Shown piece after piece: positions 1 to 10,592 of a stretch of 60,000 nt of DNA. The notes beneath the pieces are model-generated. The model searched no databases and was not told the origin of the DNA. It worked only from the letters and a program-made list of their open reading frames with translations. The first letter of the stretch is position 1. Each line of letters opens with the position of its first letter. Origin of the DNA: Branchiostoma floridae (taxonomy: Eukaryota; Chordata; Leptocardii; Amphioxiformes; Branchiostomatidae); NCBI RefSeq assembly GCF_000003815.2, contig NC_049980.1:27532762-27592761 (forward strand), given 5' to 3'. Made by a program: the position numbers and the translations under genes.

Positions 1-1319
1 CCGTTAGGGTCGCTCCCGTGTACTAACTCGAAATAACCAGGTGAATACGTAGGTGTTGCTGCGTTTTTCAAATTTCATAAATGTATAAACAATGTCTCCA
101 GAGCGTCACAAAAGGTCGTTGCCCCATATACACTGCATATTAGAGTCGTTTGTGGTCGTCTGTGGTTGTTTATGGTCGTTTGTGGTGTTGAGCAGACCGC
201 CGAAAATACATGACACCCTCCCCACTTCCCACCATCCCATCTTCAGGAACGGACGTACCCTTAGGTCAGTTACTGTAATTGTCTGAAGGTTGCTAGGACA
301 ATATTACGTGTAGGGAAGGGATGCAAGGATATTATATCCTTTGGAAAGGACACAGGGGTGTTGAGTAAAATTACCCGTATCTAGTCAGACTAGCGGCTCT
401 ACTCCCAACTACCGTGTTTTGATACTTTGTTTTAAAAGGGTCAAGTTTTCATGAAATGCTACTTTACTGAATATGTGGAATGAAAATACCGGTATGGTCC
501 GACGATCTGGCCTGTTGATGTCCCCTCAGGATGTCAACAAAGTTTCGCGCCAATTTCTCCACCTGAGCTTCATTACGGACAGTAAACTCGGGGTCATAGG
601 TCACTGACATTCCTGGGTTAGGACTATACTATTCATCACACGGGGAGGGGGCATTATGCATAACGAAATCCCTTATATAGTGACTCATGCCCTGTCTTAG
701 TCAGTATTTCTCATTCAGATACCTTGACAAATAATGTGGTTATCTGACAAATAGGAGTGTCCTTACTATAGGACAGAATGGAGTTGTATTAACTCCAGAT
801 GTAGTCCCTGGTCGTGGTGACAATACAATGCCTTGAATGCACCTGGCGACCTCAGGTAGTACTGCAACATTAGTGCCGTTCAATTTTTCCTTCTTTTGAT
901 GACATTTTTAGTTTCGTCTTACCTGCGTTTTAAAGATTTGAACAGTTTTTTTTAGCTCTTCTTTTTCTTTTTTTGGGGGATATTATTAACTTTTACAAAC
1001 ATATCAAACTTTTCCCCAGGCTTACACATTTATAAGACCAGTCCCCAGACAGAAGTGGACAATACTTGTGAATGACTGGTCCGCAGCCGACCGATGATGA
1101 TGATGATGATACCTTTATATTAACTTTGGTAATACATTAGAAGCCGTTTAAATGCACACCCCATTTGCCAGGGCATTTCGTGCAATTATCCTAATGATGC
1201 AGCAAAGCGAAGTTATTAAGCTGGACCGCACCACCATGGGATTTGACTTAGTGCTATTAGCAGAAATGTGCGATTATCTGTTGTGCAATTAACTGGCTTC
1301 TATGTTCTGTATTCCACAG
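1..1319. other. Upstream intron or flank of the LE gene
   Basis: No supportable coding exon is visible. There is a short GT-rich minisatellite of about 11-14 bp units around 145-190 and an ATG/GAT trinucleotide run near 1096-1111. The first exon of the gene model begins at 1320 inside a codon (phase 1), so at least one earlier coding exon must lie further upstream, probably outside the window. Confidence 0.5.
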
Positions 1320-1478
1320 CGCCGAGAACACCTACCCCAGCCCGGCCGGTCCCACAGTGCGGGGCGGAGCAGCACCTATGCCGCCCGGGGTGGGGGAAGC
1401 CTGCCCAGTGTATCACCGCGAAACGCCTGTGTGACGGCGTACCTGACTGCTGGGACCAGTCCGATGAGAAGGAATGTG
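1320..1478 (+). CDS. LE gene exon 1 in window: LDLa module
   Basis: Acceptor attccacag, donor gtgagc, phase 1-1, as is usual for LDLa exons. It encodes a Pro-rich linker and a six-cysteine LDL-receptor class A module ending [16 protein letters not shown], with the acidic calcium-binding residues intact. Confidence 0.88.
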
Positions 1479-4400
1479 GTGAGCCATGTATAGCTGTTTT
1501 TTTTAGAGTCTGAGCTCTATTGAAATTTTGGACGTTTCCATTTTAAACTATGATTCAAACTTACTAGCTTATCGTATGAGCATTGCTTTAGACATACCGG
1601 AGCCTAGACTTCGGGCTATACACATAATTTGGTACATACACAGAATACTCAATACATGTATACTTGATCTATGTGTATTCCTAATCACTTGATCCATGTA
1701 TAATCAATGTACACGTATGTCAACACTTTCCGTTTGGAACCGCATCTGTAAGCAGCGACACCTATAGCTGCAGTGCAAGGTGAACCACTCAGGTGAACCA
1801 AGGTGAACCACCTGTGGAAGGTATCAGACGTCACCGGTGCAAAGAAAACAACGATTGTGTATCTAAAAAAAAAAGGGTATTTTGTATTTAGTGACTTACC
1901 AGCCTATTGAAACTATTTACGCATGTATAGTTGATTTATTTGTTGCCATTGTTAAACGCTAATTTCAAATACTATACAAATGTTATCATTAAAGCATAGG
2001 TCTAGAGTTAACTAAAATAAACTTTGCCTTTCAGCTGTTAAAAGCGGCCCCTGCCACGGACACTCAAACATCATTGAAGACGGGATAGGTCGCTGCTTGG
2101 TCAGTTGCGCTATTCTACTTTATTTTTCGAAAAAAAAAGCCAGCGAGACTGTTATAAACCATATTGCGTACTACGCACAATTTGTAGCTTTCTAAGCATA
2201 TCATGTACTTAACGCATTTTTCTAAGCGTGTGCAATCCTTTGTTTCTATCTACTTTAGATCTATTTACTGCCTTTGTATTTTTGCCTTTATGATCTTTAA
2301 AGCAGTTTTTACATTGTAGACTACAATTTTAAAGGTTTTTTTTACATCTTCACGGACAATGTAGTGCAGATCAAGTGATAGAATTGACGTTACAGGGCTG
2401 TAAACACCACACAGCCGGGTGGAACTGTGAGCTCTGTGAGGAGGGTTATTTCGGTGACGCCACGAAAGGAACTCCTGAAGACTGCAGACCGATGAAGCAG
2501 TGCTTGTGCCACGGCCACTCCAACAGATGCGACAGCACCGGAGTCTGTAAGGTAAAGGTCTAAACTCAGAGAAATACGGATAGTGGACTGTGTAAAATGG
2601 TAATCATGTGACTGTATAATCATGTGACGAAAATCATCTGAGGAGTCTCGAAGTCTGTTTATATTAACATTGCCACATACACGGTATACACGGTACAAAA
2701 GGTAAATGTAGTTTTTTCTTTAAATTTTACCTCCCCGATCGAAGTCAGGTACCCAATAGTACACCTGGGTGAAGTGAGGATGGCCGTGTAAAGCACAACG
2801 TTGGGGGAACGGCGGGTATCGAAACCGTGACCTCGAGCTCTAGATTCAGAGTCAGAGTACTCGACCAGTTACGCCACACGCAACGTAACGAAATGTTTGC
2901 AATCTAAAGGACATCAAGTCACACAACACGTAAAAAACGAAACGTCAATTGGTCGCTCAGAGGGACAGGCTTCAGTGGAAAGGGTGTCAAATTTATACTT
3001 GAATGTAAGTTCATCTGTGATGGTAGTTAACATAATGAAACGATTTTTAAGACTTTATATCCGTACACAAAAATAAATCGCTTACCAACAAGCTTTCGAT
3101 CAGTCCTCTGATCCTTCTCAAGTTATAATGACCCAAGACCTAAGTCATTTTGAAACATGAACACTATTCTTCTGTTCCGGAAGTGCGACTTACTTTGTAC
3201 CATGTACAATTGTCGTGCAATAAAGTTCTTATCTTATTATGCCTGTTCGTAAGAGAAACCACCATGTTTAATTTTGCAGGGTAGCTGCTACAGGGAAATG
3301 TATATTTTGATCAAAGGTTTGGCTTTGATTGATACTTGCTTTGGCATGTTGTNNNNNNNNNNNNNNNNNNNNNNNNNNNNNNNNNNNNNNNNNNNNNNNN
3401 NNNNNNNNNNNNNNNNNNNNNNNNNNNNNNNNNNNNNNNNNNNNNNNNNNNNATGATCGAAGCTTGTTATAAGCGCTTTATTTTTGTGTACGGATATAAA
3501 GTCTTAAAAATCGTTTCATTATGGTGTCAAATTTACTTAATAAATGTAAATGTCTGCATTCCTCCCCAGGGATGTAAACACAACACGGAGGGCCTGTACT
3601 GTGAGCGGTGTAAGGAGGGGTACGTCGGGGTGGCCACCGCGGGGACGCCTGAAGACTGCCGGCGCAAGAGGGCCGACACCCCGGCCTGCCAGTGTAACGG
3701 CCACGCCAAGTTCTGCGACGAGAAGGGCAGATGTCTGGTAAGGTTAGGCTTTCACATATGGATGGAGCGGGCATCGTGTAAAAAAAACCCCACACAGACA
3801 GGCAGACAGACCGATAGACATTCATAAACAAGAGAAAACAAGAGAAAGTTCACTGGTTTTCGTTCTTTGACAGTTTTGAGAACTAGATAAGTACATGCTG
3901 TCTAGCAATTCTGTTAAGTAAGCAGCATGGATGCCAGAGTACCTATTGTAGAATTTTATTGGGGCATGATGGCCCTAGAGCCGAGGAGTTGGCCTGTGTC
4001 ACCTGTGTTACCTGGAAACAGTCTGACATCCAGGTTGATAAAATAATCAGCGACAAAATATGATATTGATGGACTATAAGGTGGCCTTTTATCGATCTGT
4101 TCTTCGGGTATGACGTTATAGTAAGTATTGGGGACATACATGTAGTTCAAATATCCAAATAGAAGGGTACAGGTGTTACGACTAAAGTTTGTAACGTCCC
4201 ATGTACATATAGAACTGCAGGCACAACACTATGGGGCAGATGTGCGAGCGGTGCAAGCCGGGATACGTGGGGAACCCCAGACAGCAGACACCCAGAGACT
4301 GCAGCCCACTCTTCCCAGGGTGCAACTGTCACGGCCACTCACTGACTTGCGACGCGTCGGGAAAATGCACGGTAAAAACGACAATTTTGGCAACGCTTCA

Positions 4401-7400
4401 AGGGCGTTCCTTCTTACTTCCTGAGGTCAGAAGAATCAGGATTTTTGTCTAGCGATTGTCATTTCCTGTTCCTTGTTAGGAAACGTCTTTACTAGTTTAT
4501 GAAGGGAGAAATATGGTACGGTCTACGTTCTCAAGAGATCTTGGGATAGGCATCTTTAATAGATAGGAAGGACATGAATGTGAGCGCTACATTTTAGACT
4601 TTTGTCGAGCTTCATATGCTTTATTGGGTTGCCTACAAGACTCAGCAGAAGAGTAATTTTGCCGCTCTTGAGAATTAATTCTGTATGTATCAGAACACTA
4701 ATATACAAGGGACAATAACTTTATTTCTACCTTTTTATATGCCGCTGTACCAGTTCTGCGCGCACAACACGGTGGGTGACCGGTGCCAGAAGTGCCTGCC
4801 GGGGTACGTGGGTGACGCGCGGCGCGGCACGGCCACCGACTGTCAGCAGTACAGGCCCGCTGCGCCCTGCATGTGTAACGGGCACGCCAAGCAGTGCGAC
4901 AGGCTAGGCACATGCATGGTACGTCAAATGTTTCCTACACATGTATAAATACAATTCAATGTCTACAACTGGATTAAGAATACACGGATATTTACTTCCG
5001 GACGTTTGGTTCAGCCAGTTCATTCTAGTGACACTGAAGAGTGATGGACGTCACTGGAAACGTCCGGAAGTAAATATGATTCAGCTGAGATTGAATTGTA
5101 TTTGAATATTGTTTGCCTGTCTAACCTTCATAGACGTATTTCCTATACATATGTGCTTTCGTCGTGTTAATTGTAAGGTACTCAATGTTCTATTGCTTTT
5201 GTAACATGTAATTCCAAACTTTTAAGTATTTTTGTGCACCGCTCACGCCGTACCTCTTGGTATATAACGTTAGAGCACTTTTTACTTTCCTTTCTTTCCT
5301 TTTTGTAAAGGCACAACGTTTTAAAGTTTTTGAAAAAAACGTTAACATAAAACAGTGCCAAACATATTGATATCCATATACATAGTTAACTGATGTGAGT
5401 AGCTCTGTTCATTGCATGTATAAAAATCAGCTGTCAGAAGGGACCGCTCATCTTTGCTGATTTTCACCTGTGTTTTACAAGAACTGCCAGCACAACACGG
5501 AGGGCCCGCGCTGTGAGCGGTGTAAGTCTGGTTACCATGGCGACGCCACTAAGGGGACTGCAGACGACTGTCAGCCCGTCAGACAGCAGTGCTTCTGTCA
5601 CGGACACTCCCAACTGTGCGACACGCAGGGACGCTGCCAGGTGATACTACTGTGATATCAGGCGTTTTTGTGACATATGTTCTGACATGTTCTGTTATAC
5701 TTTTAATATGCAAGTCACATCAGATGCGTCCCTCTGACTAAGTTTACTATTACGTATTGTTATGACGCATAAGTATTATTTCTTCAACATTTGTCATTCT
5801 TTCATGTTATAAGGGACATATGTAGTAGATAACATATGACGGACTGACCGACATATGAATACCAATGTGTTAGCAACTAACGTAAGCATCAGTTTTGTTT
5901 GTAGACGCTTAAAGAAAGCAATGGACAGAGAGCTGGTCTTATAAGGTACTTTGAGTCAGGCAATGTCATCGCTTATTTCTTTTGACCTACGTCACTAGCC
6001 TGACTAAAATCGCGCCCCTAGCGGCCGGCCCTACGATTGCCGCCACCCTAGGAGGCCAGCGAGAGCTTGTGTAAACACAGGCTATTACGTCACTATCTAC
6101 AAAAAGAAACTTCAGAAAGGTCTGTAATATTATTTTTTCCGTGATATCATTGTTTTTTATGTGTTTTCTTCGTCCGTTCGTTGTTTCAGAAGTGCCAACA
6201 TAACACGGTGGGTGCTTTTTGCGAGATGTGTGAGCAGGGGTTCACGGGAGACGCTACCCAGGGCACTCCGCGAGACTGTGTGCGCTCTCGTTCCCAGTGT
6301 TTCTGCCACGGACACGCGGCCACGTGTGACGTCCTGGGAAGATGCTTGGTAGGGGGAGTTTTACAGGATACAATATCAACATGGTGCTGTTTGTACAATT
6401 CAATGATACATAGCAGAGATTTCTATTGTTACAATGCATTAAAACCTTATATATAGTCCCATCAGGAGCCAATGTTTTTCAGGTACTATTGTTTCTTACG
6501 TTAATAAATGTTTGTCTTGTCAGGGTTAAGATGGCAATATAAATTTATTTGGCAAAATTCTGTCAGTCGAGATTCCGATGGGAGTCAGTCAGAGCCTTTG
6601 AACTTCGATTCATGTCACTTTGATTAAAAGTTAGGACTTATAAATGGGGGATCGTCCTAAAACATTCCTAGCTTCCAAATCGGAGTCTCTGCGGCAAAAG
6701 ACTCTACCAACAGAGATGCTCTGTCAGGATCTCTACCGGTAGAATCAACGAATCCGTTGGATCGCAATTTCTACCATGACATAAACAGAAAATTCCTCAT
6801 CGTTCTGTTTTCCAGAATTGCCAGCACAACACCGCAGGCCCGCAGTGCGAGAGCTGCAAGCCGGGGTATGTGGGAGATCCGACTAGCGGCTCTCCTCTGT
6901 CCTGCAGGCCACAACAGGCGGCGGGACACTGGTGCAACTGTAATGGCCACTCTGTCACCTGCGACGCGACAGGGAACTGTTTGGTACGCACCTGTAAACT
7001 GATTGCAGTGTGTGTGTGTCTGTGTGTGCGTGTCTGTGCGTGCGCGCATGCGTGTGTGTGTGTGTGTGCGCGCGCGCGCGTGTGTGTGTGTGTGTGCGTC
7101 AGAGAAAGAGAGAGAGAACGTGTGTTCTTGTCTGTATGTGTGTGTGTGTGTGTGTGTGATGCGTACTGTGTGTGTGTTCTTTCTCTGTACTCTCTCTCTC
7201 TCTCTCTCTCTGTGTGTCTGTCTGTCTGATTGTCTGTCCGTCTATGTGTGTGTGTTTTACGTTTTGAACTGCAGTAGAGATATTTTTCTCAAAAAATCGT
7301 CTTTATCCATTTGCCCAGAACTGTCTCCACAACACGGAAGGCCCGCGGTGCCAGAGCTGCCGGCCCGGTTACCGTGGCGACCCGACCCGGGGCACGCCCT

Positions 7401-10400
7401 ACGACTGCGTACCTGTGGTGACGTGGCCACAGGAAGTGATGACGTGTCATCAGTGTCATGGGCACTCAGATCTCTGTGATAATAATGGCCGCTGCTATGT
7501 ACGTCTCATACTATTCTTTTATTCGTAACATCAGCTGTTAGTGAGTGCCATTCAGGTGTGCAAAACGTCTCTTCACTCCACTAATCAATAGACCAGAAAT
7601 TGTTAGACGTTGCTATCTAATAGAGTCGTCCATGCACAAATTGTCCACAATGGGGACCAATTGAACTCTGGTCCATGTGGACAAGTGGTCACTACAGACA
7701 TGATTCGTAAAGCTTGTGTCAATTTGAAAAGAATTTCTAACGGACCATCAAGAAGAGGTCACATTATTAAACACGTGGCCTTTATGTAGAGATGGTCAAT
7801 GGTAAATGTCTGGCAGCATGTCTAATAGACAAGAGTCGTAGCGAGCAATGGCCTTTTCAGTGTCTTCAATTGCTTTTACATCTTTTACGATAACACGTTT
7901 CCCCACCGCATGTAGAACTGCTAGCACAACACGGCCGGGCTGTTCTGTGAGTGCTGTAAGCCTGGGTTTACCGCAGTAATATTTCGCATAACGTTAGTTC
8001 AAGTTTATCTGCAGGGTAACCTATATCCGTTGTTTTTACATCTTTCACGGTAACGCTTTTTCCACTACCTGTAGAACTGCCAGCACAACACGGTCGGGCT
8101 GTTCTGTGAGCGCTGTAAGCCTGGGTTTACAGGCATCGCTACATCCGGGTCCCCCTGGGCCTGCCGTCCCGTCGTGCCCGTGACAGAACCGGAGTGCCAG
8201 TGTCACGGACATGCCTACACATGTGACGCCGAGGGCAGGTGTAAGGTCAGCCTTAGAAAGTTTCAGAGATAGTATTTGATACTTCTTACACTACCCTGAA
8301 ATGTTTTGTACAAATAAGAAAATTAATACAGAGGAAAACGTCTAATTCTTGTATCTACGTCTTTGTGATGTGATGCTAATAGCACAATGGTAAGTTTTAC
8401 GTGTATACATGGGAATTAGTAGAATTAGAAAAAAATACTTCGAAATATTTTGAGTTTGCGAGATGTTGTGGCCAAGACTTTCACAGCTACATCATGTTCA
8501 TCTCATGGAGAATACATGCATATATTGACTGCAACTTTTCTTGCATGCGCAAGTAAACAATTACCTTCAAATTTTCCTCAACCTCGAAACGATACATCGG
8601 AAGGGATGTCCCATGTTTATGACGCCAGCTTTAAGTATAGATAAATGAAATGTTTATCGGTAAATAAGAAGTATGTCATGTGGTGTAGAATAGATGACAT
8701 TCATACCCCCACAGAACTGCCTTCACAACACCGCTGGCGACCGTTGCCAGTACTGCATCCCGGGCTACGTTGGGGACGCCACTAGCGGAACACCCATGGA
8801 CTGCAGTCCCGCCGGCGTGGTCGCGACTGCGCCGCAAACGTCGTGTGAATGTCATGGTCATGCAGCCCTCTGTAACCAGGATGGACAGTGTAAGGTATAC
8901 TGACAATACTGTATATACGCTTTTTGATACTCCCTAAGCAGAGGTTGAGTCGCGTACATATAGTAATTTTTCCGACTACTACTATATCTACGCGACTCAG
9001 CCTCTGCTTGGAGAGTAGCTTTTTGATGGGTAGGGAGTCAAATGCAGTATTCTAGTAGGTAACCCGTACAGAATCAGTTGCAGGAACGATATTTTGATTG
9101 CGCTACATGAAATCTTGGTAGCGATACATATGGGTGAAAGGCAAGAGAACAAGATATTTAAAAGCAGAAACTGACCAAAAAGGACTATATTAACCTAATG
9201 AGCTACCTTTTCTAGCTTTGATGATTGGTACTCATGATCAGGACGTACGTGAAACTCATCTTGGTAATGATGTAAATGGGTAAAAGTGAAGAGAACAAGA
9301 CACGTTAAAGCAAAATTTGGCCAGAAAGGGCGCGGGGTCGGCTATAAAAAGCCAATGAACTCATTTTTTCTAGCTTTAAATAATTATTGGTACTAAGGAC
9401 GAAGATATGCATATTTGGGTTCATAAGTTCTTTGTGTTCAATGTCCATGTCGTTCTTTTCTTAATTTGTAACTTTCAGGACTGCCGACACAACACGGCGG
9501 GCGACTTCTGTGAGCGGTGCGCCCCTGGTTACTATGGCGACGCCACCCGAGGGAAGTTCGGAGACTGCGCGAAATGTCCATGTCCTCTTACTGTAGCTTC
9601 CAACAGGTAACGGCGTGTTAACTGTTGATGTCTCCCTTAGTTCGTCTAGCATTCATAACATACACACAATGTTGTCATACCTGACGGGTTCTGCCGTTTA
9701 TATTGTATGTCTTGAACTTTGAGGTGGAAGGGTCTCGAAGGCCTGCGTCGCATTTCCAAACTGGGGCCCGGCCATGTGGCTTTCGGGAACGAAAAGTGCA
9801 CAACACGCAAAGAGAATAGTCGTGGGCATTATATTTTTTGTATGTTATACGTATATATTTCTATTTTCGTTTCTACAAACAGCCCGGTCGGGCCCGGTTT
9901 GGACACGTTACGTTAGCCTTAGTAATATACATGTAGGTACGTAGTGAAGAAGTATGCCATCTGTGGTTATCTTGTTGTTTCTCTGTTTTGTGGAATGTTT
10001 TTACACTTTGCTAATTCTTTATTTTTTGTACACCAGTTTTGCCAAAACCTGCATTCTGGCGCAAGACGGGAGACCCACCTGCTCCAACTGTCGCAGGGGA
10101 TACGTCGGGCGGAACTGTGAAAGGTAAAACCTACTATATATCAATCACCTGGCAAAGTTTGTTTATTTGTTTATTTGGGTTCCTCTATTCACAAAATGGG
10201 CGATGGCTGTCTTTACTTTTTGTTTACCCATGAAATAATGAAATTGGTTCGTGAATGATTAAATCAATGGATTGATGAATGAATGAACGGATGGATGGAT
10301 GAATGAATAAATGAAGGGAGGAACGAACGAAAGAATGAACTAGCGAATGAATGAATGAATCAATCAATCAACGAAACGCATGTTTTAACTTGATAGCCAT

Positions 10401-10592
10401 ATCTTCAATCCTTACCCCAAACGTTTATGCGAGAAGACGGCCTTGATTGATAGGAGACATTTAATGACCTTCTTTCTTGTCTCCAGGTGTGCCCAAGTGT
10501 GGACGGGAGACCCCAAGAGAGTCGGCGGCAGGTGTACCAAGGACAGGGGGAGGGGTCGGCAGGGGAGGCGCCGGCAGGGGAGGAACAACTGA
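1320..10592 (+). CDS. LDLa plus 12 laminin-EGF secreted matrix protein (3' part)
   Basis: Fifteen exons join in one frame and give 736 residues up to a TGA stop at 10590-10592; the N-terminus lies upstream. Exon ranges: 1320-1478, 2035-2099, 2396-2551, 3570-3737, 4213-4371, 4754-4918, 5482-5640, 6190-6348, 6816-6983, 7319-7498, 8075-8245, 8715-8894, 9479-9606, 10037-10123, 10487-10592. One six-cysteine LDLa module with the SDE calcium motif is followed by 12 laminin-type EGF modules; exons 3-12 are phase 0-0 and each holds the end of one module and the start of the next. The last module has the CPCP...F..TC form found in laminin and perlecan LE modules. A basic RG-rich tail closes the protein. 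LDLa plus LE resembles perlecan (basement-membrane heparan sulfate proteoglycan), so a secreted basement-membrane role is inferred. No transmembrane segment is seen. It could be a perlecan relative or a lineage-specific LE protein. Confidence 0.85.
2035..2099 (+). CDS. LE gene exon 2: first half of LE1
   Basis: Acceptor ctttcag, donor gtcagt, phase 1 to 0. It encodes [16 protein letters not shown], a half LE module that lacks the Cys normally found before CxGH and the Cys after SxxC. Confidence 0.8.
2396..2551 (+). CDS. LE gene exon 3: LE1 end and LE2 start
   Basis: Acceptor gttacag, donor gtaaag, phase 0-0, 52 residues. It begins [20 protein letters not shown] and ends with [17 protein letters not shown], the canonical LE half-module pattern. 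Confidence 0.9.
2728..2890 (-). repeat. tRNA-derived SINE fragment
   Basis: Read on the minus strand it has a tRNA-like head (GTGTGGCGTAACTGGTCGAG, then a B-box-like GGTTTCGATAC). The body (tcacttcacccaggtgta, then gggtacctgacttcg) is shared with the plus-strand SINE near 22000. Family membership is judged by eye. Confidence 0.6.
3031..3523. mobile_element. Inverted-repeat element interrupted by assembly gap
   Basis: A segment of about 72 bp at 3031-3102 reappears as its reverse complement at 3453-3523 with few differences. The 100-N gap lies directly against the inner end of the right arm. The arrangement looks like a terminal-inverted-repeat element, or two opposed copies of a repeat, whose interior could not be assembled. 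Confidence 0.6.
3353..3452. other. Assembly gap of 100 N
   Basis: Exactly 100 ambiguous bases, a conventional size for a gap of unknown length, inside the intron between LE exons 3 and 4. No coding sequence needs to be missing because exons 3 and 4 join in phase 0. Confidence 0.97.
3570..3737 (+). CDS. LE gene exon 4: LE2 end and LE3 start
   Basis: Acceptor cctccccag, donor gtaagg, phase 0-0, 56 residues. Begins [20 protein letters not shown] and ends [17 protein letters not shown]. Confidence 0.9.
4213..4371 (+). CDS. LE gene exon 5: LE3 end and LE4 start
   Basis: Acceptor catatag, donor gtaaaa, phase 0-0, 53 residues. Begins [20 protein letters not shown] and ends [17 protein letters not shown]. 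Confidence 0.9.
4754..4918 (+). CDS. LE gene exon 6: LE4 end and LE5 start
   Basis: Acceptor tgtaccag, donor gtacgt, phase 0-0, 55 residues. Begins [20 protein letters not shown] and ends [17 protein letters not shown]. Confidence 0.9.
4947..5103. mobile_element. MITE-like hairpin in LE intron 6
   Basis: Nested inverted repeats: a perfect 14-bp outer pair (4947-4960 with 5090-5103) and a perfect 20-bp inner pair (4988-5007 with 5058-5077, atatttacttccggacgttt). No coding capacity; consistent with a small non-autonomous DNA transposon. Confidence 0.65.
5482..5640 (+). CDS. LE gene exon 7: LE5 end and LE6 start
   Basis: Acceptor ttttacaag, donor gtgata, phase 0-0, 53 residues. Begins [20 protein letters not shown] and ends [17 protein letters not shown]. 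Confidence 0.9.
6190..6348 (+). CDS. LE gene exon 8: LE6 end and LE7 start
   Basis: Acceptor ttgtttcag, donor gtaggg, phase 0-0, 53 residues. Begins [20 protein letters not shown] and ends [17 protein letters not shown]. Confidence 0.9.
6816..6983 (+). CDS. LE gene exon 9: LE7 end and LE8 start
   Basis: Acceptor ttttccag, donor gtacgc, phase 0-0, 56 residues. Begins [20 protein letters not shown] and ends [17 protein letters not shown]. Confidence 0.9.
7006..7255. repeat. Compound GT/GA/CT microsatellite
   Basis: Long imperfect (GT)n with an alternating GC stretch near 7070-7080, a GA-rich patch near 7102-7118 and a (CT)n tract near 7190-7212, all inside LE intron 9. Low-complexity open frames across it are artefacts. 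Confidence 0.9.
7319..7498 (+). CDS. LE gene exon 10: LE8 end and LE9 start
   Basis: Acceptor ttgcccag, donor gtacgt, phase 0-0, 60 residues. Begins [20 protein letters not shown] and ends [18 protein letters not shown]; the first two Cys of LE9 are spaced CxxC instead of the usual CxC. Confidence 0.9.
7868..7979 (+). pseudogene. Broken tandem copy of LE exon 11 acceptor and 5' half
   Basis: The stretch repeats the end of the intron and the start of exon 11 (about 8027-8138). The pseudo-exon starts at 7916 after its own AG and reads NC, then a TAG stop where the real exon has CAG (Gln), then [16 protein letters not shown] before similarity ends. It lacks the second half of the exon and any donor, so it cannot replace exon 11. 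Confidence 0.85.
8075..8245 (+). CDS. LE gene exon 11: LE9 end and LE10 start
   Basis: Acceptor ctacctgtag, donor gtcagc, phase 0-0, 57 residues. Begins [20 protein letters not shown] and ends [18 protein letters not shown] broken copy of its 5' half lies 159 bp upstream. Confidence 0.9.
8715..8894 (+). CDS. LE gene exon 12: LE10 end and LE11 start
   Basis: Acceptor cccccacag, donor gtatac, phase 0-0, 60 residues. Begins [20 protein letters not shown] and ends [17 protein letters not shown]. Confidence 0.9.
8929..9016. mobile_element. Hairpin element, AGCAGAGGTT family
   Basis: Arms of 37 bp (8929-8965 and 8980-9016) pair with about four mismatches around a 14-base loop. The outer end carries AGCAGAGGTT, shared with the hairpins at 20935-21094 and 40912-41072. 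Confidence 0.7.
9479..9606 (+). CDS. LE gene exon 13: LE11 end and LE12 start
   Basis: Acceptor actttcag, donor gtaacg, phase 0 to 2. Begins [20 protein letters not shown] and ends [10 protein letters not shown]; the CPCP start resembles the LE modules that border laminin IV domains in laminin and perlecan. Confidence 0.9.
10037..10123 (+). CDS. LE gene exon 14: LE12 middle
   Basis: Acceptor tacaccag, donor gtaaaa, phase 2-2. Encodes [20 protein letters not shown] and GYVGRNCE, supplying Cys3-Cys6 of LE12. Confidence 0.85.
10262..10372. repeat. ATGA-type tetranucleotide minisatellite
   Basis: Degenerate tandem GAAT/GGAT/AATC tetranucleotides in the last intron of the LE gene. Confidence 0.8.
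10487..10592 (+). CDS. LE gene exon 15: LE12 end, basic tail and stop
   Basis: Acceptor tctccag. Encodes [17 protein letters not shown], completing the eight cysteines of LE12, then a 17-residue tail [17 protein letters not shown] and TGA at 10590. The tail is rich in Arg and Gly and could bind heparan sulfate or be trimmed by proteases (inference). Confidence 0.82.

Noticed and set aside
92-286. Short + frame with several Val/Cys residues
   Set aside because: Generated by a TGGTCGT-type minisatellite; no domain, no splice context linking it to the LE gene.
7003-7479. Long + frame rich in Val and Cys running into LE exon 10
   Set aside because: Its first part is translation of a GT/CT microsatellite, and its last part is the wrong frame of the real exon.
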